Source of the DNA: Mycobacterium helveticum
Lineage (GTDB): Bacteria > Actinomycetota > Actinomycetes > Mycobacteriales > Mycobacteriaceae
Direction of reading: 5' to 3'
Length of the DNA: 60,993 nt
Assembly: GCF_007714205.1 (NCBI RefSeq)
Contig: NZ_VMQU01000015.1
Location: 1 to 60,993, forward strand
Below are positions 8,184 through 17,319 of the stretch, one piece after another. Below the pieces are notes generated by a model. It did not search any database, was not told where the DNA came from, and saw only the letters and a list, made by a program, of their open reading frames with translations. Position 1 is the first letter of the stretch. The number at the start of each line of letters is the position of its first letter. Both the position numbers and the translations under genes were made by a program.

Positions 8184-9475
8184 CGGCCCGAGTCTGGCAC
8201 ATGCGCCCGGCCGGCGACCTCGCGGGCGCGCTCGCGCGCGGCCGCGACGTCCGGTGCCGTGGCCAGCGCCACCCACGACCCGGCCCGCGATCCCGGGCCG
8301 ACCAGGCGTGCGTCGCTTTCGGGCACGCCGAGCGCGTGCGCCAGCGCGCCCGCACCCGGCAGCCCGGCACCGGGGCTCATCACCCGCGCGGCGCCCGGCG
8401 ACGTCATCATCGTGTCCACCGGCAGGCCCAGGATCGCGCGCGCCTGCAGCTCGAACGCCGAGAGCCGCTGGCTGCGCAGCGTCACCCAGGCGCTCTCGCG
8501 CGGGCACGCGGTGACGTCGGCGAAGTACACCTCGTCGCCGTGGACCATCAGCTCGACGCCGAACACCCCGCACCCGCCCAGCGCCTTGACGATCCGCGCG
8601 GCGATCGACCTGGCGGCGTCCAGCGCGGCCGGGGTCAGCTGCTGCGGCTGCCAGCACTCCAGCACGTCGGCCTCGGCGCGGCTGTGACCGATCGGTGAGC
8701 AGAACTCGATCTGCTCACCGATCGGCCCCCGGCTGCTCACCGCGAGCAGGGTGACGAAACAGTCGACGTCGACCAGCGTTTCGGCCAGCACCCGGTACTG
8801 CCCCTCCCCCGCCGGCGTCCCTACTGGCTTCCCGACGATGCCCTGCCATACGGCCTCCAGGTCATGGCGCTTGGTGACGACGGACTGCCCGCGCCCGGGC
8901 GCTCCGGCCACCGGCTTGACCAGCAACGGCAGGCCGGCATGGGCGGCCACCGCCTCGAGTTCGCCGACCGACCCGACGAACCAGAACGGCGCGGTGGGCA
9001 GGCCCAGCTCGTCGGCGGCGAGCCGACGCAGCCGCTCCGGGGCACCGGTGAGCCCGACGGCGCGGGCGCCGGGCACCAGCTCGGTGCCCTCCAGGGACTC
9101 GAGGGCCTGACCGGCGACGGCGCCGGTCGCGGTCACCACGAAGTCCGGCCGCAACCGTCCGACGGCCTCCGACAGCGCGGCGGGGTCGCCCAGCGTGAGG
9201 ACCAGCGACTGGTCGGCGACGGCGTGCGCGGGCCCGCCGTGGTCCTCGTCGCCGACGACCACCTCCGCGCCGAGGCGCCGCAACGCGATCGTCAACTCCT
9301 GGCCGGGCGCACCGGAACCCAGCAGCAGCACGCGGGGCCTCTCGGGTTCGGCGGCTTCGCCGGCTCGGGCGCCGGGATCCGCCCCCGCGACCGGGGGGGT
9401 CAACTCGATGGCGGTCGTCTTGCCGTCGGGGTCGTCGGGTTCTTGCTGTCCTTCATCAGTCACGCCGTCGGTCAC
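8180..9475 (-). CDS. purT: Formate-dependent GAR transformylase
   Basis: A 431-residue ATP-grasp enzyme that makes formyl-glycinamide ribonucleotide from formate and ATP in purine synthesis. VLLLGSGAPGQELTIALRRLG starts the family's N-terminal nucleotide-binding domain. LLVKPVAGAPGRGQSVV is the ATP-grasp glycine loop, and ELMVHGDEVYFADVTACP holds metal-binding acidic residues. An acidic extension of about 45 residues precedes the conserved core, so the GTG start at 9475 may be too early. It is cotranscribed with the rhodanese gene. The next minus-strand gene upstream ends at 10161 and belongs to a different block in M. tuberculosis. Confidence 0.88.
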   Translation of the reverse strand: MTDGVTDEGQQEPDDPDGKTTAIELTPPVAGADPGARAGEAAEPERPRVLLLGSGAPGQELTIALRRLGAEVVVGDEDHGGPAHAVADQSLVLTLGDPAALSEAVGRLRPDFVVTATGAVAGQALESLEGTELVPGARAVGLTGAPERLRRLAADELGLPTAPFWFVGSVGELEAVAAHAGLPLLVKPVAGAPGRGQSVVTKRHDLEAVWQGIVGKPVGTPAGEGQYRVLAETLVDVDCFVTLLAVSSRGPIGEQIEFCSPIGHSRAEADVLECWQPQQLTPAALDAARSIAARIVKALGGCGVFGVELMVHGDEVYFADVTACPRESAWVTLRSQRLSAFELQARAILGLPVDTMMTSPGAARVMSPGAGLPGAGALAHALGVPESDARLVGPGSRAGSWVALATAPDVAAARERAREVAGRAHVPDSGR

Positions 9476-9519
9476 CGCTCAAGGATAGGTGCGCGCCGCG
9501 CGAGCGCGGCGGACCCGAT

Positions 9520-10164
9520 TCAGGGCTGGCCGGGCAGCAGCCGCACCATCAGGCCGTTCGCCTCGGCCAGCACCGTGTCCTCGCCGTCGACCAGCTCCGC
9601 GGACACGAACCCCTTGCGCCCCTCCGTGGCGGTCAGGCGGCCGCGCACGGCCAGCGGGACATCGATCGGGGTGACCTTGCGGTAGTCGACGTGCAGGAAG
9701 GCGGTGCGGCTGATCGGCCGGGCCGCGGCGTGCGAGACCATGCCGAACATGTGGTCGAACAGCAGCGGCAGCACACCGCCGTGCACCGCGCGGTTGCCGC
9801 CGACGTGAAACCTGCTGAAATACCCGGTCATTTCGACCCCGTCGGGGCCGTAGCGCGTCAGCGTCCACGGCGGCAGCAGCAGGCTGCCCATGCCCGGCAG
9901 GTCCGGTGTCCGCCCCGCCGGCGCCTTGCCCTCGCCGGCCTCGAACGGGGCCAGCAGTTCCACCAGCGCCGCGACGCGGCCGGCCGCCTCGTTCCAGACG
10001 TCGTCACCGGGGTCCGCCGACAACGCGAGATCCTGCAACCGGCGCATGTCCGCCACGAACCGGCCGAACCCGGGGCCCGGGCTGGCCGGGCCGTACTCCG
10101 GAAAGCCGCCGTGGTGCTCGTATTCGGGATCGAGGTCCTTGGGATCCGGTTCGGTGGCCGTCAC
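9520..10164 (-). CDS. Hot-dog-fold thioesterase-like protein (Rv0356c-like)
   Basis: A 214-residue protein whose second half ([20 protein letters not shown] followed by [15 protein letters not shown]) is the PaaI/4HBT hot-dog thioesterase core, including the typical HGG turn. The first hundred residues are family-specific. GTG 10164 overlaps the purA TGA (GTGA), giving the same length as M. tuberculosis Rv0356c. It probably hydrolyses an acyl-CoA, but the substrate is unknown. The link to purA is conserved but functionally unexplained. Confidence 0.75.
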   Translation of the reverse strand: MTATEPDPKDLDPEYEHHGGFPEYGPASPGPGFGRFVADMRRLQDLALSADPGDDVWNEAAGRVAALVELLAPFEAGEGKAPAGRTPDLPGMGSLLLPPWTLTRYGPDGVEMTGYFSRFHVGGNRAVHGGVLPLLFDHMFGMVSHAAARPISRTAFLHVDYRKVTPIDVPLAVRGRLTATEGRKGFVSAELVDGEDTVLAEANGLMVRLLPGQP

Positions 10165-11459
10165 GCGCGGGCCGCCAGGATGTCCCGGCGCACGATCGTC
10201 TGCTCCCGGCCCGGCCCGACACCGATGCACGAAACATAGGCTCCGGCAAGCTCTTCCAGCCGCGACACGTAGTCACGCGCCCTGACCGGCAACTCGTCGA
10301 ACTCGCGTGCCGACGAGATGTCCTCCCACCAGCCGGGCAGCTCCTCGTAGATCGGTTCGGCGCGGGCCAGGTCGCTCTGGGTCATCGGCATGTCGTGGGT
10401 GCGCTTGCCGTCGAGCCGATAGCCGACGCACACCGGCACCGTGTCCAGGCTGGAGAGCACGTCGAGCTTGGTCAGGAAGTAGTCGGTGATGCCGTTGACG
10501 CGGGTGGCGTAGCGGGCGATGACGGCGTCGAACCAGCCGCAGCGGCGGCGGCGTCCGGTGGTGACACCGAACTCGCCGCCGGTCTTGGTCAGGTATTCGC
10601 CGTTCGCGTCGAACAACTCGGTGGGGAACGGGCCCGACCCCACCCGGGTGGTGTAGGCCTTGAGGATCCCCAGCACGGTGGTGATCCGCGTCGGTCCGAT
10701 GCCCGAGCCCACGGCCGCGCCGCCGGCGGTCGGATTCGACGACGTCACATAGGGATAGGTGCCGTGGTCGACGTCGAGCAGGGTGCCCTGCGAGCCCTCC
10801 AGCAACACCGTCTCGCCGGCCTCCAGCGCGTTGTTGAGCAGCAGCCGGGTGTCGGCGATGCGGTGCCGGAAGCCGTCGGCCTGCTCCAGCAGCGCATCGA
10901 CCACCTGATGCGCGTCGAGCGCCTTGCGGTTGTAGATCTTGACCAGGATCTGGTTTTTCAGCTCCAGGGCGGCCTCGACCTTGTGGGTCAACAGCTCCGG
11001 GTCGAGCACGTCGGCCACCCGGATGCCCATGCGTGCGATCTTGTCCTGGTAGCACGGCCCGATGCCGCGGCCGGTGGTGCCGATCTTCTTGCTGCCCATG
11101 TAGCGCTCGGTCACCTTGTCGATCGCGACGTGGTAGGGCAGCAGCAGATGCGCATCGGCCGAGATCAGCAGCCTGGAGGTGTCGACGCCGCGGTCCTGCA
11201 GGCCCTCGAGCTCGTCGAGCAGGACGCCGGGATCGACCACCACACCGTTGCCGATGACGTTGGTGACGCCGGGCGTCAGCACGCCCGACGGGATCAGGTG
11301 CAGCGCGAAGTTCTCGCCGGTCGGCAACACGACCGTGTGACCGGCGTTGTTGCCCCCCTGATAGCGCACCACCCACTGCACGCGTCCACCGAGCAGGTCA
11401 GTGGCCTTCCCTTTGCCCTCGTCGCCCCACTGGGCTCCGATGAGGACGATTGCCGGCAT
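10161..11459 (-). CDS. purA: Adenylosuccinate synthetase
   Basis: A 432-residue enzyme that converts IMP, aspartate and GTP to adenylosuccinate in AMP synthesis. The N-terminal [11 protein letters not shown] is the P-loop with its catalytic Asp, [10 protein letters not shown] holds the catalytic His, and [13 protein letters not shown] and [10 protein letters not shown] segments are family signatures. The ATG at 11459 gives exactly the usual mycobacterial length; upstream in-frame codons lack protein character. A hairpin lies in the probable 5' leader (11496-11515). Confidence 0.95.
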   Translation of the reverse strand: MPAIVLIGAQWGDEGKGKATDLLGGRVQWVVRYQGGNNAGHTVVLPTGENFALHLIPSGVLTPGVTNVIGNGVVVDPGVLLDELEGLQDRGVDTSRLLISADAHLLLPYHVAIDKVTERYMGSKKIGTTGRGIGPCYQDKIARMGIRVADVLDPELLTHKVEAALELKNQILVKIYNRKALDAHQVVDALLEQADGFRHRIADTRLLLNNALEAGETVLLEGSQGTLLDVDHGTYPYVTSSNPTAGGAAVGSGIGPTRITTVLGILKAYTTRVGSGPFPTELFDANGEYLTKTGGEFGVTTGRRRRCGWFDAVIARYATRVNGITDYFLTKLDVLSSLDTVPVCVGYRLDGKRTHDMPMTQSDLARAEPIYEELPGWWEDISSAREFDELPVRARDYVSRLEELAGAYVSCIGVGPGREQTIVRRDILAARA

Positions 11460-11495
11460 GACATGCTCCCACCTGGTCTCGCCTGCTGTTTGTGT

Positions 11496-11515
11496 CACTG
11501 CCGGGAAAGGCAGTG
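11496..11515 (-). promoter_or_regulatory. Perfect hairpin in the purA leader region
   Basis: CACTGCC (11496-11502) and GGCAGTG (11509-11515) form a perfect 7-base stem around a GGGAAA loop, 37 bases upstream of the purA ATG. There is no following T-run. It may be a leader structure, a weak terminator after the UbiE-like gene, or an operator. Nothing in the sequence decides between these. Confidence 0.4.
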
Positions 11516-11695
11516 TACCTACAAGCGCCGCACCGGTTTTCGTTTCGGTGCCGCCGTTCGTGCAGTGACCGCGCCGCAACGCCCCGGGTTTGCCGCCGCA
11601 CAACCCGCGCGCAGGCCCTTCGCGATGCTTACTGCACTCACGCAGGTGATCCTAAAACGTCGACGGTTGTGTGAGGGGAACCGGCTTCGGCGCGG

Positions 11696-12439
11696 CTACC
11701 GTCCGCCGGCCTCGCGGGAGCCGAGATGCACCGTTGCGAACCCGGTGCTCAGCGAAATGTAGCGGGCGTCGCCGAAACCCGCGTCCCGCATCGCCTCGCG
11801 CAGCTCCTCCCGCGACATCCAGGTACGGATCGAGTCGGACGTGTAATGGTGGGCGTCGCGGTGCCAGGCAAAGAGCCAGCCCACCGCGGGCATCACGCCG
11901 AAGTAGAGCGCGTCGTGCAGGGCTTTGAGACTCTTCGAGGTCGGCGTGCTGAAATCGAGCACCATCAACCGGCCGCCCGGCCGCAGCACGCGCCGGAACT
12001 CGCGCAGCGCCCGGCCGCGGTCGGCGACGTTGCGCAGCCCGAAACCGATGGTGACCACGTCGAACGACTCATCAGGGAACGGCAGGTCCATGGCGTCGGC
12101 CTCCTGGAAGTCGACGGTCCCGCGCCGCCGGCCCCGGGCGACGTCGAGCATCGCCGCGCAGGAGTCGACGCCCACGACCCGGCCTTGCGGCCCCACCGCC
12201 GCCGCCGCCGCGAACGCCAGATCACCCGTCCCGGTCGCGACGTCCAGCACGCGTTCGCCGGGCCGGACGGCGCAGAGTTTCATGGCCTGCCGCTTCCACA
12301 CGCGGTGCAACCCGAGCGTCCACGCGTCGGTCATCACGTCGTAGCGCTTCGCCAGCGCCGCAAACAGTTCCTTGACGTAGCTGCTCTTGGCCTGGTCCGA
12401 CTCGTTCCATCGCCGTGTGACCATCGCCAGCCTCCGCAT
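11696..12439 (-). CDS. UbiE/MenG-family methyltransferase
   Basis: A 247-residue SAM-dependent methyltransferase of the UbiE class, which C-methylates demethylmenaquinone or a related quinone. ERVLDVATGTGDLAFAAA is motif I, DLPFPDESFDVVTIGFGLRNV is the UbiE signature, and LRPGGRLMVLDFSTP follows. It does not read like the M. tuberculosis MenG I remember, so it may be a second enzyme with another quinone or lipid substrate. The start is ATG 12439 or ATG 12424. I do not recall a counterpart between purA and Rv0358 in M. tuberculosis. Confidence 0.78.
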   Translation of the reverse strand: MRRLAMVTRRWNESDQAKSSYVKELFAALAKRYDVMTDAWTLGLHRVWKRQAMKLCAVRPGERVLDVATGTGDLAFAAAAAVGPQGRVVGVDSCAAMLDVARGRRRGTVDFQEADAMDLPFPDESFDVVTIGFGLRNVADRGRALREFRRVLRPGGRLMVLDFSTPTSKSLKALHDALYFGVMPAVGWLFAWHRDAHHYTSDSIRTWMSREELREAMRDAGFGDARYISLSTGFATVHLGSREAGGR

Positions 12440-12570
12440 GAATACCAGAAACGCTCGCGAAATCTACCACGGCGGCGCCGCGGGCGGCGGTCCGGCCCCG
12501 GCTGGGACGTTTGGTAGTTTCCGGGGAGAATCCGCGGGCCGGTTCTTCCGGGCGGGCAGCCGAGAAAGTC

Positions 12571-13227
12571 ATGACGGGGCCGGTGAGAGGGAACAGCGAG
12601 ACGCCCGCGGCGGCGGTGTTGCTGTTCGGCGGGCGCCGGGTCCCGCGACCGCTGCGCGGCCTGCCCCTGCTGCGCCCCGGGGGCCGGGCCGACCTGGACG
12701 CGGCCGTCGGACCGTACCGCCGGCTGGTGGTGGTCGGCGCCGACGCCGACCTGGCCGCACTGCTGACCGGGCTGCTGCGCGCGGACCGGCTCGACGTCGA
12801 GGTGGCCTACGTGCCGCGCCGGCGCACCGCGGCGACCCGCGCCTACCGGCTGCCGTCCGGGCGCCGCGCGGCGCGGCGCGCCCGGCGCGCATCCGCGGCC
12901 AGGGTGCCCCTGATCCGCGACGACGCCGGGTGGGCCATCGTCGGCCGGGCGCACTGGCTGCCGGCCGACGGAAAGGCGCTGCACGGGGAGGCGGTGGTCG
13001 ACGACACCGGGCTGTTCGACGGCGGGGTGGCCGGCTGCCGCATCGAGCCGACGGGGGCGTTGCCCGGCCTGCGCGCCCGGGTCCGGGGCCGCCGGTGGGT
13101 CACCGGGCGCGCGGCCCAGCTGGGCTGCACCGGCGTCACCGTGGTGCGCGACGGCGTGCCCGCGCCCCGCCCGGCCCGGCGATCGACGTTCTACCGCAAC
13201 GTCGAGGGCTGGCTCGCCGTCCGATAG
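12571..13227 (+). CDS. Conserved mycobacterial protein of unknown function (Rv0358-like)
   Basis: A 218-residue Arg/Ala-rich soluble protein with no signal peptide or membrane segment. A strand-loop segment (YRRLVVVGADADLAALLTGLL) followed by a basic stretch is faintly reminiscent of nucleotide or lipid-kinase folds, but no GGDGT-type motif is present, so no function is assigned. The ATG at 12571 gives a length close to Rv0358. The site-2 protease gene starts 9 bases downstream, suggesting an operon in which it may be a partner of the protease. Confidence 0.7.
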   Translation: MTGPVRGNSETPAAAVLLFGGRRVPRPLRGLPLLRPGGRADLDAAVGPYRRLVVVGADADLAALLTGLLRADRLDVEVAYVPRRRTAATRAYRLPSGRRAARRARRASAARVPLIRDDAGWAIVGRAHWLPADGKALHGEAVVDDTGLFDGGVAGCRIEPTGALPGLRARVRGRRWVTGRAAQLGCTGVTVVRDGVPAPRPARRSTFYRNVEGWLAVR

Positions 13228-13236
13228 TTTCGACCG

Positions 13237-14019
13237 GTGAGCTTTCCCGCACGGCCGCACGAGTCGGTGCGCCCCAGCCCCATCTTCCTGGCCCTGCTCG
13301 CGGTGACGGCGGCCGGCGGCGCGCTGGCCTGGCTGGCCGGGTCCGGCGTGCGACCGCTGTCCTACGTCGGGGTGTTCGTCTTCGTGGTCGCCGGGTGGCT
13401 GGTGTCGTTGTGCCTGCACGAGTTCGGGCACGCGCTGACCGCCTGGCGGTTCGGCGACCACGACGCCGCCGTGCGCGGCTACCTCACGCTGGATCCGCGG
13501 CGCTACAGCCATCCCGCGCTGTCGCTGGTCCTGCCGATGGTGATCATCCTGCTGGGCGGCATCGGCCTGCCGGGCGCCGCGGTGTACCTGCGGACGTGGT
13601 TCATGACGCCGGCCCGCCGCACCCTGGTCAGCCTGGCGGGACCGGCGGCCAACCTGCTGCTGGCGGTGCTGCTGCTGACCGTGGTCCGGCTGTTCTTCGA
13701 CCCGGCCCACGCGGTGCTGTGGGCCGGCGTGGCCTTCCTGGCGTTCCTGCAGCTGACCGCGCTGGTGCTGAACCTGCTGCCGATCCCGGGCCTGGACGGG
13801 TACGACGCCCTGGAACCGCATCTGAGCCCCGAGACGCAGCGCGCGGTGGCACCGGCCAAGCAGTACGGCTATTTCGTCCTGCTGTTCCTGCTGTTTGCGC
13901 CGGGCCTGAACCGCTGGTTCTTCGGGATGGTGCTCTGGTTGTTCGACTTGTCCGGCGTGCCGCACGTGCTGGTGGCGTGGGGCGACTCGCTGACCCGGTT
14001 CTGGAGCGCCTGGTTCTAA
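13237..14019 (+). CDS. M50-family site-2 zinc metalloprotease (Rv0359-like)
   Basis: A 260-residue integral membrane protease. HEFGH at residues 61-65 provides the zinc ligands and catalytic Glu within a membrane helix, and NLLPIPGLDGYDAL supplies the third ligand Asp, so the active site is complete. Several hydrophobic helices flank both motifs. There is no PDZ or CBS domain, which places it with the compact S2P proteins such as Rv0359 rather than Rip1. It probably cleaves membrane-spanning regulators or remnant signal peptides. The GTG at 13237 was chosen because the previous gene ends just before it. Confidence 0.88.
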   Translation: MSFPARPHESVRPSPIFLALLAVTAAGGALAWLAGSGVRPLSYVGVFVFVVAGWLVSLCLHEFGHALTAWRFGDHDAAVRGYLTLDPRRYSHPALSLVLPMVIILLGGIGLPGAAVYLRTWFMTPARRTLVSLAGPAANLLLAVLLLTVVRLFFDPAHAVLWAGVAFLAFLQLTALVLNLLPIPGLDGYDALEPHLSPETQRAVAPAKQYGYFVLLFLLFAPGLNRWFFGMVLWLFDLSGVPHVLVAWGDSLTRFWSAWF

Positions 14020-14036
14020 GCGCCTGGTTCCAGGGG

Positions 14037-14450
14037 CTAGAGCCCGACCGCCCCGCGGGCCGCGGGGTCGCAGTCGTCGAGCAGATCCAGGCAGCGGGCG
14101 TACTCGCCGGTCTCGCCGATGGCGTCGGCGGCGCGCGCCAGCGCCGCCACGCACCGCAGGAAGCCGCGATTGGGCTCGTGGGAGTAGGGCACCGGGCCGA
14201 AACCCTTCCAGCCGTTGCGGCGCAACTGGTCCAGGCCCCGGTGGTAGCCGGTGCGGGCGTAGGCGTAGGCCGTGACGGCCTTGTCCTCGGCCAGCGCCTC
14301 CTCGGCCAGCGTCGCCCAGGCCACCGACGCCGTCGGATGGGCGGCGGCGACGATGCTCGGGTTCTCCCCGGCGAGCAGTTCGGCTTCGGCTGCACTGTCC
14401 CCCGGCAGCAGGATCGGATCAGGCCCCAGAAGATCACCCATCGACGTCAT
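14037..14450 (-). CDS. DUF3151 protein (Rv0360c-like)
   Basis: A 137-residue helical soluble protein of the actinobacterial DUF3151 family. Recognisable stretches include NPSIVAAAHPTASVAWA, AYAYARTGYHRGLDQLRR and SHEPNRGFLRCVAALARAAD. It is convergent with the site-2 protease gene, only 17 bases away. No catalytic residues are apparent and the function is unknown. Confidence 0.8.
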   Translation of the reverse strand: MTSMGDLLGPDPILLPGDSAAEAELLAGENPSIVAAAHPTASVAWATLAEEALAEDKAVTAYAYARTGYHRGLDQLRRNGWKGFGPVPYSHEPNRGFLRCVAALARAADAIGETGEYARCLDLLDDCDPAARGAVGL

Positions 14451-14558
14451 GGGCCCATTGTGCCGTTTCCCGTTTACGCGCGCCTCGGCCGTGACGCCAA
14501 CCGGGATGCCGGGTCGCTAAGCTCCCAACTATCCACTCGTAGGAGGACAGCAGCGCTC

Positions 14559-15356
14559 ATGGTCAATCCGCCCGAGCCCGACCGCGAGCACCCGGTGGAA
14601 CCCGGCGACGAAGCAACCGAGAGCTACCCGGTGGTGCCCGACGACACCGAGACCGAGACCGTCGTGATGAACAAGGCCGAGCGGGCCGATCCCCCCGAGG
14701 CCGACCCCGATGCCCAGCAGCGCGAACGCCGCTTCACCGCGCCCGGATTCGACGCCAAAGCCACCACCGTCATGCCCGCCACCCCCGAACCCGCCACGGA
14801 GGTTTTCGCCTCACAGCGCGGGGACCCGACGGGACAGTCGAGACAGTCCCCGAAAGGGGCTGTGCCACAATCGATCCCGCCGCGCCTCGGTGCGAAGTTG
14901 CGGACGTCCCCGAACGTCAACTGGGGCTGGGTGCTGGCGCTGGTGGTGCTCGTGCTGGCCCTGGCGGCGATCGCGATCCTGGGCACCGTGCTGCTGACCC
15001 GCGGAAAGCACTCGAAAGCCTCGCAGGAAGACCAGGTTCGGCACACCATCGAGACCTTCGACGCCGCGGTGCAGCGGGGCGACCTGACGGCGCTGCGCAC
15101 GCTCACGTGCGGGACGACGCGCGACGGCTACGTCGACTTCGACGAGCACGAGTGGGCCGAGACCTACCGCCGCGTCTCGGCCGCCCGGCAGTATCCCGTC
15201 ATCGCCAGCATCGACCAGGTCGTCGTCAACGGCCCGCACGCCGAGGCCAACGTCACCACCTTCATGGCTTATGACCCCCACCTCCGCTCGACACGCAGCC
15301 TGGACCTGCAGTACCGCGACGACCAGTGGAAGGTCTGCCAGTCCGCCAGCGGCTAG
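14559..15356 (+). CDS. Single-pass membrane protein with Rv0361-like extracytoplasmic domain
   Basis: A 265-residue protein. A long acidic, low-complexity cytoplasmic part (about residues 1-122) is followed by one transmembrane helix (about 123-148, VLALVVLVLALAAIAILGTV) and a C-terminal domain of about 110 residues. That domain (VRHTIETFDAAVQRGDLTAL, then TCG) resembles the NTF2-like/DUF4878 domains common outside mycobacterial membranes. A strong AGGAGGA precedes the ATG. It resembles Rv0361, but mgtE (Rv0362) and fba (Rv0363c), which I remember next in M. tuberculosis, are not here. Confidence 0.8.
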   Translation: MVNPPEPDREHPVEPGDEATESYPVVPDDTETETVVMNKAERADPPEADPDAQQRERRFTAPGFDAKATTVMPATPEPATEVFASQRGDPTGQSRQSPKGAVPQSIPPRLGAKLRTSPNVNWGWVLALVVLVLALAAIAILGTVLLTRGKHSKASQEDQVRHTIETFDAAVQRGDLTALRTLTCGTTRDGYVDFDEHEWAETYRRVSAARQYPVIASIDQVVVNGPHAEANVTTFMAYDPHLRSTRSLDLQYRDDQWKVCQSASG

Positions 15357-15434
15357 CCCGGTGACCCGGCACTTCCCGGACTTGGCGCCCGGCTTGGCGG
15401 CCCGTGGCGGGCGGCGCCGGTATGTTGAGACATC

Positions 15435-16121
15435 GTGAGCACAGCGGTGACGGCCCTGCCCGACATCCTCGACCCGATGTATTGGCTGGGCGCCGGCGGC
15501 GTTTTCGGCTCGGCCGTGCTGCCCGGGATCCTGGTCATCGTCTTCATCGAGACCGGGCTGCTGTTCCCGCTGCTGCCCGGCGAGTCGCTGCTGTTCACCG
15601 GCGGGTTGCTGGCCGCGCATCCCCACCCGCCGGTGGACATCTGGGTGCTGGCGCCGTGCGTCGCGCTGGTCGCCGTGCTCGGCGACCAGACCGGGTACTT
15701 CATCGGGCGCCGCATCGGTCCGGCGCTGTTCAAGAAGGAAGATTCGCGGTTCTTCAAACGGCACTACGTGACCGAGTCGCACGCGTTCTTCGAGAAGTAC
15801 GGCGCCTGGGCGGTCATCCTGGCCCGGTTCGCGCCGTTCGTGCGGACGTTCGTCCCGGTGATCGCCGGGGTGTCCTACATGCGCTACCCGGTGTTTTTGG
15901 GCTTCGACATCGTCGGCGGCATCGCCTGGGGCGGGGGTGCGACGCTGGCGGGCTACTTCCTGGGCAACGTGCCGTTCGTCCACCAGAACCTCGAGAAGAT
16001 CATCCTGGCCATCCTGGTCGTCTCGCTGATGCCGGCGTTCATCGCCGCCTGGCGCGGCTACCGGGGACGGCGGCGCGGTGCGCAGGAGAGCCGCAAGCAG
16101 ATCACGGTCCGCGACCGGTAG
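15435..16121 (+). CDS. DedA-family membrane protein (Rv0364-like)
   Basis: A 228-residue polytopic protein of the DedA/VTT superfamily, whose members include undecaprenyl-phosphate or phospholipid flippases. FIETGLLFPLLPGESLLFTGG is the re-entrant-loop motif with its conserved Glu, and the second conserved region is FARFAPFVRTFVPVIAGVSYM-like with the essential Arg. The GTG at 15435 gives a full-length protein. It is convergent with the GH76 gene. Confidence 0.85.
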   Translation: MSTAVTALPDILDPMYWLGAGGVFGSAVLPGILVIVFIETGLLFPLLPGESLLFTGGLLAAHPHPPVDIWVLAPCVALVAVLGDQTGYFIGRRIGPALFKKEDSRFFKRHYVTESHAFFEKYGAWAVILARFAPFVRTFVPVIAGVSYMRYPVFLGFDIVGGIAWGGGATLAGYFLGNVPFVHQNLEKIILAILVVSLMPAFIAAWRGYRGRRRGAQESRKQITVRDR

Positions 16122-16131
16122 TCCGGCCCCC

Positions 16132-17271
16132 TCACCCGCCGGCCGCGGGCACGGCGGTGACACTGCAGGCGGCCTCCATCAGCATCCACCCCGACAGCTG
16201 CACCGACAGGTCCCGTTCGGCGACCCCCGAACCGCTCACGGCGCCGTCGACCAACCCCGCCCGGGCGCCGGCCCCGGGCCCCGGAGTGGGGATTTCCGCG
16301 TCGCGGTCCCAGGACGCGCCGAACAGCGGCAGCCCGTCGACCGTTTGGCGGTAGTCCCACGCCGACCTGGCCGAGGACAGCACGATCCGGCGGGCGGTGT
16401 CGCGGGCCGCGGCGTCGTCGGCCGAGTCGCCCGGCAGCGCGGCGGCCACCAGCGCGAGGTAGCGGGCGGTGATGCCGGCGAACAGGCCGCCGTCCCCGCC
16501 GCCGGAGCCCCGCAGCACCCCCGACGGTGCCATCTGCTCGCCGACCGCGGCGACCAGGCGATGCACCCGCGGCGCGTGCCGGTCGTCGTGGGTGCGCGCG
16601 GCGAGCTCGGTTTCCAGCCCGAGCACGACGCCCTGGCAGTAGGTGTACTGCGCGCGGACCAGCGAGCCGGCCTTGACGCCGTCGAACACCAGGTGGGTCT
16701 CCGGGTCGATCAGGGTGTCCTCGATCCAGTCGGCCATCTGCTGGGCCCGCCGCAGCCGGTGCCCGTGGCTGTCCGGGTAGCGGGCCAGGAAGAGCCCGGC
16801 CGGGCCGTTGGCCGGGGCGTTGAAGAACTGGTCCTGCTTGCGCCACGGGATGCCCCCGCCGTCCTCGGGCACCCAGGCCTTGACGAACTGGTCGGCGAGG
16901 GTGGGCAGTGCGCGCCGGCGCTGCACGCCGGCGATCCGCGCGGCGCGCTCCAGGGCCAGCGCCAGCCACGCCATGTCGTCGTAGTAGCTGTTGGTCCACG
17001 AAAAGTTGTTGCGCAGCCGGTGGCTTCGGACCTGCCGGTTGATCCGGGTGCGCCGTTGCGGCTGCGGGTCGCGCAGCTGCGCGTCGAGGAGGCAGTCCAG
17101 CAGATGGGCCTGCCACCAGTAGTGCCAGCTGCCGAACAGCCGGTCGCGCCGCGTCGGCGGCCAGCCCACCACCCCCAGCTGGGTGCCCGGCAGCGCCCAC
17201 AACCGCCTCAGGTGCCGTTGCACCACAGCGGCTTCGGAGGTGGCCGCCCGGTTGACCCATAGCTGATCCAT
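16132..17271 (-). CDS. Glycoside hydrolase family 76 protein (Rv0365c-like)
   Basis: A 379-residue GH76 protein. The adjacent acidic pair Asp98-Asp99 in SYYDDMAWLALALER is the signature catalytic pair of this family of alpha-1,6-mannanases. VPEDGGGIPWRKQDQFFNAPANGP lies in the substrate groove. No signal peptide is visible, so it is probably cytoplasmic, unlike secreted fungal mannanases. It may process mannan-containing glycoconjugates such as lipomannan precursors; this is inferred. ATG 17271 matches the length of Rv0365c. Confidence 0.82.
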   Translation of the reverse strand: MDQLWVNRAATSEAAVVQRHLRRLWALPGTQLGVVGWPPTRRDRLFGSWHYWWQAHLLDCLLDAQLRDPQPQRRTRINRQVRSHRLRNNFSWTNSYYDDMAWLALALERAARIAGVQRRRALPTLADQFVKAWVPEDGGGIPWRKQDQFFNAPANGPAGLFLARYPDSHGHRLRRAQQMADWIEDTLIDPETHLVFDGVKAGSLVRAQYTYCQGVVLGLETELAARTHDDRHAPRVHRLVAAVGEQMAPSGVLRGSGGGDGGLFAGITARYLALVAAALPGDSADDAAARDTARRIVLSSARSAWDYRQTVDGLPLFGASWDRDAEIPTPGPGAGARAGLVDGAVSGSGVAERDLSVQLSGWMLMEAACSVTAVPAAGG

Positions 17272-17319
17272 ACCTGCCGATCCTGCCTCATCGCGCAGGC
17301 GTGACCTACTGTTCTGCAG

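Noticed and set aside
12387..15356. Open frame of 989 codons spanning the Rv0358-, Rv0359- and Rv0361-like genes
   Set aside because: Only its last 265 codons are a real gene (from 14559). The earlier part is an off-frame reading of two real genes, Arg/Pro/Ala-rich and without motifs.
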